Under the pieces are notes generated by a model. That model did not search any database, was not told where the DNA came from, and was given only the letters and a program-made list of their open reading frames with translations. From positions 62,001-126,000 of the forward strand of contig JAGFNK010000112.1 of NCBI GenBank assembly GCA_025769875.1: a stretch of 64,000 bases of DNA. The letters run 5' to 3'. Of the stretch, positions 23,238-32,143 are shown one piece after another (positions within the stretch are counted from its first letter, which is position 1; the number at the start of each line of letters is the position of its first letter). Source of the stretch: Russula earlei (taxonomy: Eukaryota > Basidiomycota > Agaricomycetes > Russulales > Russulaceae). Made by a program: the position numbers and the translations under genes.

Positions 23238-23411
23238 TACCGTCATATCCTTTCGACTTCAACAATTTGACCACAAAGTCCATGCTGACAGTTGAGAAGG
23301 GGGTTTCCCCTTCTTCTGGTGGTATGGGATACAGGGGAGGTTGACTCAGATGAGTGTTTGACTTGTTACTTTGGCAAACTGCACATCCTTCCACATATCA
23401 ATTGACAAAAC

Positions 23412-23660
23412 TGTTGAAGCTATAGGAATGATAGCTCAGTCTTGTGTGTAAAAGACTATATTGGTTGGTTATCTAACCTATAGGAATGATAGCTATGTAA
23501 AGTATTAGCTTAAAGGAGTGTAAAGGAATGTGTAGTACTGACCTCAGTCTTGTGTGTAAAAGACTGGGTAAACGAACATGATAACTAAATTATTCTAATT
23601 ATTTACATGTACAGTCTGGATTGTCCGTTTGCGCAGCACTAAGTGGCTGCACATCCAACA
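23412..23660 (-). repeat. 3' LTR of the copia element (249 bp)
   Basis: It matches the other LTR but carries an extra 58 bases (about 23437-23494). The extra segment ends in a second copy of TATAGGAATGATAGCT and starts with a copy of CAGTCTTGTGTGTAAAAGAC, which occurs again further on in the LTR. It is therefore an internal duplication rather than foreign DNA. Confidence 0.9.
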
Positions 23661-24300
23661 TGCCCCCTCAGCCTGAGTGGTGCATGCTCCCTTGCATTTC
23701 CCCATCGCGAGACCTTTGTGCTTCTCGCAGTTAGGACCCTTTTTCAATACATTGGCTATTGACTCTTCTGGTGGAGTGTAGGTGAGATCGATCCACTGCA
23801 AGTCAAGTTTCTGCTGCAAGAACTGTTGTTGGACCTTGGTGTGTTTGGTGTGGTCCTGGGGCTCAGTTTTCCTGGTGATGGCAAAGGTTGACTGGTTGTC
23901 AATATGGGGGATTGTGAGAGGATGGGTCTCTTGGCCCAATCCGGTGAGTAATTGCCTTAGCCTGACGGCTTCATTGGCAGTGCATGTGCCCATGGTGTGC
24001 TCTGCCTCGGTGCTCAAGGGTGCAACTGGGGCTTGTTCCTTTTAGCTCCAGTTTATGGCTCCACCTCTCAACGTGAAGACAAAGTCCAAAGTGGGCTTTG
24101 CTGGTCCAGTCAGGGTCAACATATCTGACCAGGATTGGCTGGGTGCTGGAGTCATGCTGGAAGGTCGGGTGGTGATTGCTCATACCTTGGGCATACTGGG
24201 TCACACATTTGCACATGTATTGATGGTTATTCCCTGGGCACACTTTCAAGAGGATCTTGTCCATCAGCTCTCCATTGTGGCAGGCGGACTTGAGTTCCAT
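23595..24300 (-). pseudogene. Copia reverse transcriptase end and RNase H, degraded
   Basis: The minus strand carries remnants of the reverse transcriptase end (YVDPDWTSKAHFG) and the RNase H segment: STEAEHTMGTCTANEAVRLR, HIDNQSTFAI, DHTKHTKVQQQFLQQKL and TPPEESIANVLKKG. These are the typical order of motifs before the copia stop. A frame change lies between the two parts, and upstream reverse transcriptase motifs are missing. Confidence 0.8.
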
Positions 24301-24601
24301 ATGATGGGCTTCTGAGCATCATTCTGTGGTGAGAGCCAGGGTGTTGCAAGAGAGTGCCAGTTCAATGGGGGCATGATGTTGTTGGGGTCGTTTCCCTCGA
24401 CTTGGGTGAGTCCCTGCATGATGACGCAGGCCTTGCATTTTTAGTTTTTGTGGTTTGACCCCCTCTTTATTAGGAAGGTCTCTTTGTTGCACACCTTTGC
24501 CCATTCAGCAGAATCTGCACAGGTTGTCACCTCAGCATAGGACTTGGGGTTAATGGCTAAATTTTTGTGTGCCGCATTTTCCTGCTCTCAGTACATTTCA
24601 T

Positions 24602-26227
24602 TCAGTGCTCATGCAGAATGGGGGAATGGCGAGCATCCTTGTTGTGGATGGGTGTGCGAGTGGCACATTTTGGGCACATTTCAGGTTGTGAGGAAGCTTG
24701 GTCCTTAGGTGTGTTGTTATCGCATTGCAGCTGTGTGTCTTGTGGTTTGGCATGCAATGCCTTTTCCGCTTCTCCTTCATTTGATTCCTCCATGTCATTG
24801 CCTTGGTTGGGTGTGAGCATGCATGTGGTGCACTTTGATTGTTCCATGGTGGATCGTGCAGGTGAGATGTGATTTGTAGGCTGACTATGTGGTGCTGCAG
24901 GCTTAATGGGCAGGGCATTGCCTGCTCCAACACTTTGTGGTTTGGCGTGCAGCACCTGCTCCACATTGTCCGCCTGTTTCAGGCTGGATGGGCAGAACCC
25001 TGCCTGCTCCGATGCCTTGCAGCTTTGCATGTGGCTGCTGTTCTGCACTGTCCACTGGTTCCATCTTTGCCACCCCCTCAATCTTGCTCTCATTTCCCCA
25101 TCTCTGGCGCTTTTGGCTGCATTGTCGAATTTGAGGACCCCACGCTCAATGCACAATGTGGGGCCCCCTTCATCAAATATGATGTTGTGGGGTTCAAGGA
25201 TGCGGTGGGTGGTGTAATGGTCAGGCTTGTGTGCCTGTTGGGTAGCTGTGTGGCCTGGGAATGCATGCACCAGCAATCTTTGGGTCAGTTTAGTGAGTCT
25301 CATCTCCAGGGCGTGCACGGATGCGTGTGTTCTGAGGACATGCAGCCAAGAGGAGTCGGGGTTGTCCCTGCTCCCTGCCTCTTTGAGTGTCAAGTTGTCC
25401 AAGGTGCATGTGGATGGTTTTGCATCTGTACACATCACCCAGACCCTATTAAGAGGTGTCCAGGTTGCACGTTCTGTGACTTTGATGTGTTGTGGCATAC
25501 CTGGGGTGTTAATTTGATGCATGCATCCCCTTTCAGCTAGGGATGTTTGTGCTTCTTGCCTGGTGTGATTGCCCCCTCCATCTAATTGGAGGCTCTTCAA
25601 GTGTTGGCCAGTCTTGGGCTCAATGCGTGCAGTGTGCAGCTCAATGTGCTGGGGCACTTTCAACTCGTGCTTCAGCCCCCCAGCATGTGTCCTCCATGGC
25701 TTATTGTTTGTCCAGGTCGCAACCTGTTCAGAGCATGTGTCCGAGGAGGCCTGGAAGATCGTCATGCATGCAGTAAGCACAGCTTCAGTTTTGTGGCCAT
25801 GTTCTGCAAGGCATTGGTCTAGCATCGCTGTGCATGCTGACTTGGGTTTGGCTGTTTGCATGGCCATGATGTACAAGCTTTCATGTAACATTCCCTCACA
25901 TATCAATTGGTTCTTGTCATATATTCCACATGTCTCTCCCTGGAATTGCACTGCCACCCTGTGTTGGGTGAAGTGGGAGACCAATAAGAGGTTCCCTTCA
26001 AGGTCTGGGATGTACAGGATGTCATGGAGTATCGCAATACTCTGTGTGCCGTTTGCATGCATCCAGACTCGTATTTGCCCAGTTCCGGTGGCGGTTATGG
26101 CTCTATCATTTCCTAAGGCAACTAGAATGGGTGATGTGAGTGGGGTGAGGTGTATGAACCAATCATAATGAGGTGTCATGATGTGCGAGGCTCCAGAGTC
26201 AAGGAGCCAGCCATCTCCAAGATTGGC
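24602..26227 (-). pseudogene. Copia pol: protease and integrase ends, core deleted
   Basis: It is in the same minus-strand frame as gag, separated by one TGA (26233-26231). The protease motif LLDSGASHIM is near its start. Far downstream, VHAFPGHTATQQAHK and EPHNIIFDEG match the end of a copia integrase region, but the catalytic DDE core and the pre-integrase HCC zinc finger are not recognisable. The remaining 150 codons are a low-complexity, charged linker. An element like this could move only with enzymes from a relative. Confidence 0.75.
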
Positions 26228-26230
26228 AGC

Positions 26231-27283
26231 TCAGAGCTGCTGCTGAGTCATGGCCACATGGATTGGCTCATCTACAACTGCCTGATATAATAAGGTGCTG
26301 TTATGTGGAATTGGGACATATGCGATGGCAGTGCTGGCTGGTGGCTGGTCTGTGTGTGTCACTGGTATGTCAGGTGTGCTTGTGCCAGTCCTAGCAGGCA
26401 TGGGCATTGCTGCATTGTGTGCACTCATGCCAGTTGTTGCTGCTGCTGCTGCTGCTTTGTCCTGCAGTTTCCCATGAATTTTCCAGCATTCAGTTGTGTT
26501 GTGCCCCCTGTGTCTGCAGTGGGTGCACTTGATTGTGCTTTTTTTGCTGTGCACTTCCTGGTCCTTCCCCTTTTGGGGTGCCTTTGCAATGTGAGATGTG
26601 GCTGTGTCACGGGTCAATTGGATCCAATGCTCCTTGTGGAGGATGTGGTCCATGACATGCTCAGCCATTAGATGGCCAGGCAGCATCGAGTGGAGAGTGG
26701 CCTTGAGATTGGCCATCTTTTCTGGTAGTGCGAGGATCAGCATCCAGATGAGGACTTTCTCATCTATTAGGTAACTGAGTCTCTCAAGGGTTCTGGCGGT
26801 GTGCAGCAGTCGAATGATTTGAGGAGCCCTGGGTTCACTTTTGGAGAAAGTGACCCGGTATAGGTCCATCAATAAATGTGCAATGTGTTGCTTGCCCTTC
26901 CCTGAAAAATGTTTTGCAATCTCATCCCAAGTATTTTTGGCTCCAGCAATGCCTAGGGCAGTGTTGAGAGCATGCCATTTTAATGTGAGTAAAATGTGGG
27001 TATGCACTTTGCAATCTTTCTGCTCCCAGTTGGCAAAGCCACTTGGGTCATTGCTGAGGTCTGGTTTTGAGTATGTCTGTTTTAAGATTTCCATTAAACC
27101 ATTTACTTTGAATACTGCCTCTATTTTAGCTTTCCATTGTGTGTATGTGACTGTACCACCTTCAAAGAGTGGTCTGTTGTAGCTGTGTTGGCTGCCCATG
27201 TAATGTTTTCCCATGGCCCCTACAGTAGGAGCATGGCTGCCTCTCAAGGGCATGATGATTGCAGTTGCTGTGGGGGTGCTCAT
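26231..27283 (-). CDS. Copia gag polyprotein, 350 aa
   Basis: The frame runs from ATG 27283 to TGA 26231 without a break. The N-terminal half has the Ty1/copia gag pattern (FEGGTVTYTQWKAKIEAVF, then AKNTWDEIAKHFSGKGKQH). A complete zinc knuckle CTHCRHRGHNTTEC (CX2CX4HX4C) is near residue 250, followed by an Ala/Thr/Pro-rich tail. Gag would coat the RNA in virus-like particles. The stop after QQQL lies in frame with pol, so it may be a natural readthrough or a CGA-to-TGA change. Confidence 0.85.
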   Translation of the reverse strand: MSTPTATAIIMPLRGSHAPTVGAMGKHYMGSQHSYNRPLFEGGTVTYTQWKAKIEAVFKVNGLMEILKQTYSKPDLSNDPSGFANWEQKDCKVHTHILLTLKWHALNTALGIAGAKNTWDEIAKHFSGKGKQHIAHLLMDLYRVTFSKSEPRAPQIIRLLHTARTLERLSYLIDEKVLIWMLILALPEKMANLKATLHSMLPGHLMAEHVMDHILHKEHWIQLTRDTATSHIAKAPQKGKDQEVHSKKSTIKCTHCRHRGHNTTECWKIHGKLQDKAAAAAATTGMSAHNAAMPMPARTGTSTPDIPVTHTDQPPASTAIAYVPIPHNSTLLYQAVVDEPIHVAMTQQQL

Positions 27284-27352
27284 GGTGTTTCGTTACACAT
27301 TTTGGAAGCTGGTGGGAGTTTGTGATGTCAGGGATGGTCAGGTCTCATAATC

Positions 27353-27543
27353 TGTTGAAGCTATAGGAATGATAGCTATGTAAAGTATTAGCTTAAAGGA
27401 GTGTAAAGGAATGTGTAGTACTGACCTCAGTCTTGTGTGTAAAAGACTGAGGAAATGAACACGATAACTAAATTATTCTAATTATTTACACGTACAGTCC
27501 GCATTGTCCATTTGTGTGGCACTAAGCGGCTGCATGTCCAACA
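27353..27543 (-). repeat. 5' LTR of the copia element (191 bp)
   Basis: It shares both ends and most of its length with 23412-23660 and lacks the 58-base internal duplication. The bases just inside it on the minus strand (GATTATGAGACC) are where a primer-binding site would lie; I cannot name the tRNA. Confidence 0.88.
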
Positions 27544-27956
27544 TAAATGCCTCATGGTGGGCCACCAGTAGTATTGCATCATTCCCAGTAACATCTTAGC
27601 TTTCCCTGGATGTCCTGCTGTGGGACTGTCATGATACTGTTCCAGTAACATCCTGTGGGTCCCTTCATCACCTGTAACCACCAAGGCTTCATTCTTCTAC
27701 CATAAGCTATGTCGCTTCTCCAGTTGGTGTCTCTGTACCTAATCAAGTAACTTTAGTTGGTGTCTTTGTTGGTTCTTTATCCATTCTTCTAATGCAGCAG
27801 TATGCATTACTTGAATAAAAAGGTGGCCAGGTAATGTGACCACTTCTTCTTTATCCCCTTGTCCATTGTCAAGGTCAGGTCTCCTAGACAGGGCATCTGC
27901 TTTATTCCTTGCCCCTGCCTGGTGTTTCAGCTCCAAGTCAAAGTTGGCCAAGAAGG
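27544..27956 (-). pseudogene. Ty3/gypsy RNase H end and integrase zinc-binding domain
   Basis: The minus strand reads FLANFDLELKHQAGARNKAD and ALSRR, the conserved end of gypsy RNase H. Then come YHDSPTAGHPGKAK and YYWWPTMRHL, the HHCC zinc-binding start of integrase. It stops where the copia element begins and continues beyond it at 23411 with EGCAVCQ, the CC half. So the two pieces were once one gene. Confidence 0.85.
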
Positions 27957-27959
27957 TAA

Positions 27960-29409
27960 GGCCCCTTTTACCAACTGAGAATTCTTGAATCTTGAACTTG
28001 AACTTGGATTTTGGGATTTTCTGGGAATGACAGGAATGACAGGTGTGATGTAATTGACATAATAAACTAACATGAGTCTATTTCAAATATGAGTTATTTT
28101 TTGGTGTGATTTGCTGGGTTTACATGTGATATGTAAAATATTTTTCTAACCCTTCCTTCCACTCCTTCCAAGTGGGGTTTTGCAAGCATGTCATTAAGGC
28201 TGAATATGTGTCACCAATGTGTGGGTGCACATCTTTGTGCAAATTTTGTATGTGCAGCTCTGGTGAAGATGGGGCTGCAAGCACCCAGATGTTGAGCTCA
28301 AGTTGGAATGCTCGACTCTGAGTTTGACACTGACACATCATGTGTAACCCTGTATATGTGAATATGCAAATGACAACAGAAAAAAATGCATATTAATTTA
28401 TTATATACATCATATCACTTACATCACTCCTGTCACTCCTGTCACTCCTTGTCATGGTAACTAGCCGTGTCAGTTCTCAAGCGTAAAGACAAGTCAATAG
28501 TAGAGATGTGTTCAAGAAACAGGCCGGTTCCTGTGGTAATGAGTAAAGATCCCTGCAGCAGTCAAAGTGTTTTATGCTAAACAGGTTATGGCCAATAGAC
28601 CCTTCCTAGTACAACTCAGTCTGTTGAGAAGCTAGGGTAAGTTTATAATGGGATAGACTAGGGCTGGTGTCACTAGCTATATGCGTTCAAGTCCGTCAGA
28701 GACCTTGAACAACGCAGAGAGAGAGAGAGTAGAGGAAGGTAGGTCTTAAAGGAGGAGAGCTCTTCTCAGTAGAGTGAAGAGAGACTCTTAGGGGAGGAAG
28801 GGAGAGGTGAAGAGTAGATGGTGGATGGTGTGTGTGTGTGAAGAGTTGATGAAATGGAGAGGTGGATGTGGTTTGAGGATTAGGAGCAAAGTGGGTTGCA
28901 GGCAAATATGTTGGACAAGAGTAGGTTGGATTCTACAAGAGACCAAGCTTAGGGCTTTGGTCACAAAGTACTGAGCTTATATATACAGGAGAAGTGCAGC
29001 AATAGCTGCGCTTTGACTGTGCTACTAGTATAGTAGGAGTCATAATAAGTAGGAGTCATAGGAATGAGGCCACAAATGAGTCAGAACCAAGTAACTGTGC
29101 TGCACAGTAAGTGCGCAGCATTGCACAGTCAAAACTAAGAAGTGAATATAAATGGAAAGAGAACCAAACAAAGGAAAGTAACAGCAATCCAGTGTTACCT
29201 GGACATGTATGGATCACATGATAACACAGAAAGGATCACAAGACATAAGAGATCACGAGACCAGTAAGTAAAGGGACGTACGAAAGCAAGCAGTCCATAG
29301 CAAAAGGTAAGAAGTAAGCATAAAAGGAAAATGGTGTAACACTCCTGGAAAATCCCGAAATCCAAGTTCAAGTTCAAGATTCAAGAATTCTCGGTTGGTA
29401 AAAGGGCCC
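27960..29409. mobile_element. DNA element with about 100-bp inverted ends, split by a solo LTR
   Basis: The left end starts GGCCCCTTTTACCAAC and the right end, reversed, GGGCCCTTTTACCAAC. The arms continue through AATTCTTGAATCTTGAAC, GGGATTTTC and two GACAGGA(A/G)TGACAGG blocks to about 28060. The right arm is cut by the solo LTR 28450-29341. Without that, the element is about 553 bp. Flanking triplets are TAA and TCA, so a TWA-type (PIF/Harbinger) duplication is possible but not proven. A 73-codon frame on the minus strand (28341-28120) has no recognisable domain. It sits in gypsy RNase H. Confidence 0.75.
28450..29341 (-). mobile_element. Solo LTR, family C (892 bp), inside the DNA element's right arm
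   Basis: The same family as 19920-20801, with ends TGTCATGG and GGTGTAACA on the plus strand. It has its own perfect duplication CTCCT (28445-28449 and 29342-29346), showing a separate insertion. A TATATATA box is present on the minus strand near 28990-28979. Removing it restores the right inverted arm of the host element. Confidence 0.92.
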
Positions 29410-30207
29410 TCAAGCATCTCCATTGAGTCTTCCACCTGTCAGCTTGGCCAGCTCAACCTCTGCCACAGTCACAGGAAGATCCCTGTTCTTTATTATTATG
29501 TAGCACACCCCTGTGCCACTGTGAGCCTCTGCTCACAGGGTGTTTTGTAGTAATAATATGCATTGACACATAGTCTGGACCAGTTGTAAACTGATCTGAA
29601 CTGGTCCATTGTGAGACCAGTTACAACCAGTCTAGCAACTGTTGGACAACTGCAACAGACCAGACTGGACCTTGAAGCACTAATGGGTAATGCCTTAGTA
29701 AATGATGCTGACCATAGGAAGGGTCCAAACCATGTGACTTGTGTGATCAAGGGTGCTTTAGGGCTGGTTGTGATTAGACTTGAGACCACTTTTCAAAGTT
29801 ACAGAGGCTAATGTCTCAATGGGAATTTTCAGATCATTGATCATATTGTTGAAAAAAATGAGCATATTTGTTTGATCAATGGCAACAAGCAGGGCCCATA
29901 ACCTGGTAGAAGAATCCACAATCAAGGGTGCAAGGGGTCATAGCTAAAAGCACAAGTACACTATGGGCTTCATAATTGGGAGGCCATTATAATGGCCTCC
30001 CAATTTTCCAACATACTGTAAGTAGGTTTTATGACCTTATACATGATCATATGAGACCATGACAAAATGGAACATACAAATCTGTTGCATTTACAAAAAT
30101 GCATACATGTGAAATCAATCTGATAACGAGATCAATTACGAAATCATTTTACATCACCAAGTCTTCCGTGCCATCGGAGAAAACCCGTCTTCAGCAGTGC
30201 GCACGGC
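29410..30207. other. Right edge of the transposon island, no gene
   Basis: AT-rich sequence with CTGGACCAGT-like short repeats (29575-29680) and a perfect palindrome at 29974-30005. No coding frame is recognisable. Composition returns to the host level at about 30115. Confidence 0.45.
29974..30005. repeat. Perfect 32-bp palindrome
   Basis: The arms are AATTGGGAGGCCATTA and its exact reverse complement, with no spacer. A long perfect palindrome is unstable in cells and is unexpected in old, decayed sequence. Confidence 0.95.
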
Positions 30208-31860
30208 ATGGCCGCAGTTATGTCAAATAGCCCAGACGTTCTTAACAAACCTAAACCTTCAGTCATAGAAAAAATGAGGGCAGAGGGTACGTTGGATGAA
30301 ATCCCTGTAATGTGAGTTGGTCCATCCAGAGCGAGGTGCCTAGTCGAGTGCTTGCTGGGCCATTGATGCTTAATCCCATCAAAGCGACCTAAGGGGCGCG
30401 TGTTCACAAGACGCGGTGATTAAGAGAGACATCGCAGACAAGATCCGAGATGCATCAATAAATTCTGGCTTCTTTTACAGTTCGTCCGCAGTGCGAAGTT
30501 TTTTGGCGTCATGATATTCATCCATGTCAGTCACAGGGCATGGTATACTAGACTCAACCATATCTGGGGCGTTCACCGCTGCCCAAAATTTCTTCGCCCT
30601 CTCAGAGTCAACAAAATTGGAAGTACGGATGTTCATCGCACCCATACCGTATGGATCTTTCGTTGACACGTTGCTATGTCGTTTCGTAGTTGGACATTCA
30701 CAAGAGTAAGAATTTCAAGGGGTACACTGCGCTACTCGGTGAAAACACCAATCCGGAGAATCGTGGCGATCTTCACGAGGGATTTGACTTAGGGTGGGAG
30801 GATCCGAGCTCGGGCACGGTTCGGTCGTTGTTTGAAGATGGCTTCATGGCAGGCGAAAATGTTTGGCCAGACGACGAGCTCCTCCCCGGTTTCCGGCGGG
30901 CAGTGCTTGAATATTAGTGAGTAATCTTATGGGTTTCTTCTCTTCTCTTGCAGACTTTGATAGATACTTGGGGTCAGCCATGCAGCTGTACGCCTTGGAC
31001 AGTATCTATTTCCCTTGTTCGCGCTCGCCCTGGACCTACCCGAGGATTTTTTCGCCGACAAGGTCATATATACCTGTCACTCATTTATTATCCATCGTAA
31101 TGAGTGGTTGGACAGATAACAAAACCAGCGGCGATCATGCGCTTGCTTTATTATCCGCCTCAAACATGCATTGTTGATGACCGCACCATTGGCATCGGTG
31201 CTCACACAGAGTACGTGAGCGACGAGATAATTAAAGGGCTGTTAGGTTAATCGAGGATAATAACCAGTTACGAGGTATTCCTCCTTAAACCCCGAGTGGT
31301 GTGGACTCTAGATGGCTGCTGATGGTCTCGGCAGTGCTTCACAATTTTGTGGCAGCAAGATGACATCAGTGCCCTACAAGTATTGAATGCAGCTGGGCGG
31401 TGGATCACCGCGGTTCCCGTTCCAAGTTCGCTTGTCGTCAAGTGAGTTGATTTCCCTTCTTCATTCATTGTCCCCTCTCTTATCGCCCTTCAGTCTCGGA
31501 GACCAGTTTGCACGCTGGACGAGTGCGTTTCAGTTAGCCTCGTCTCATCTGAGCCATGGGACCACTCACATGCAAAAGACGACGTGTTCCGATCCACAGT
31601 GCATCGTGCCATTAATCGTTCTGGTGTTTCGCGCTATTCTATTCCGCTGTTCTTCGGCACAGATTATAATGTGCCACTCGAGGCCAGTTTAGACTTTGCT
31701 TTGGAGTATTTACGTTTCGCTGATGGTACGAGCTCAGGTGCTGCCCAGCTGCGTCTCGGATGACTTTCCTGCCAAATACGAGGTTGTGACCGCGGGTGAT
31801 TATGTCAGATCACGACTAGAGGCGACGTATTATCACTCGGCGGAAGGTGCAGGCGTATGA
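30208..31860 (+). CDS. 2-oxoglutarate/Fe(II) oxygenase, isopenicillin N synthase-like, 354 aa
   Basis: Ten exons keep the frame: 30208-30311, 30385-30479, 30531-30622, 30690-30916, 30978-31062, 31116-31214, 31335-31441, 31494-31522, 31579-31682 and 31738-31860. The first eight introns are GT-AG; the last (31683-31737) has a GC donor (GAG|GCCAGT). The N-terminal DIOX_N part contains IPVIDL and GFFYITGHGI, then KNFKGYTALLGENT. The iron site is HTE (in GIGAHTEY) with a later His in STVHRAIN, and the 2-oxoglutarate Arg is in SRYSIPLFF. These enzymes hydroxylate or cyclise small molecules in the cytosol; the substrate is unknown. The first metal-site acid is Glu here, where Asp is usual. It begins about 100 bases after the edge of the transposon island. 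Confidence 0.88.
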
Positions 31861-32143
31861 AAGCACCCTAATGTTCTAGCACTGCAGGGCGGTACTGTCC
31901 CTTTCCCCTACATCGGCCGGGTCAGAATCATGTTACAGCACATTAAGGTGATGTACACGATGTCATTGAGATGTCCGATGGATGAGAGTGAATGGGTGTG
32001 ATTATGTAACGTTCTGTTGACCAGCTATTTGTATATGTTGGTGTTCGCCATTTACTACCGACACCGACCACGGCGACGACGACGACACTCTACGACGTGA
32101 TTGGTACAATCCACAATCTCACTTTGCATTAAAAGTGGCTGCA

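Larger units (their letters stand above)
20802..23411 (-). pseudogene. Ty3/gypsy integrase, split by a Tc1/mariner element
   Basis: On the minus strand the part at 23411-23238 reads EGCAVCQSNK and MDFVVKLLKSKGYDG, with the first catalytic Asp. The part at 21617-20802 continues with TVTNHDCNKG, ISDHNKLISS (second Asp), AYHPQTDRQSEW (Glu), then the GPY-like end [20 protein letters not shown] and the approach to the chromodomain. So the DDE triad survives. The Tc1/mariner element 21618-23237 interrupts it at a TA. The C-terminal end has stops (for example in LLTP*KETEEHG). Reverse transcriptase and protease are absent from the window, so the element is dead. Confidence 0.85.
23412..27543 (-). 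mobile_element. Ty1/copia element, internally deleted, inserted in gypsy pol
   Basis: Both LTRs are present: 23412-23660 and 27353-27543, sharing TGTTGAAGC..CCAACA ends on the plus strand. A purine tract (minus strand GCTGAGGGGGCA) lies directly before the 3' LTR at 23661-23675, as expected for second-strand priming. Coding runs on the minus strand: gag, a protease DSGA, an integrase tail, then an RNase H tail. The integrase core and most of the reverse transcriptase are missing. Flanks are AAAAC and TAAAT, so no clear 5-bp duplication remains. It separates the gypsy zinc finger from the gypsy integrase. Confidence 0.9.

Noticed and set aside
24869..26168. Long plus-strand open frames (up to 223 codons)
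   Set aside because: They lie antisense to the copia pol frame, are Cys/Val/Trp-rich in the way antisense frames often are, and match no family.
19920..29341. A single LTR retrotransposon bounded by the two family-C LTRs
   Set aside because: Each LTR has its own different 5-bp duplication on both sides, so they are independent solo LTRs.
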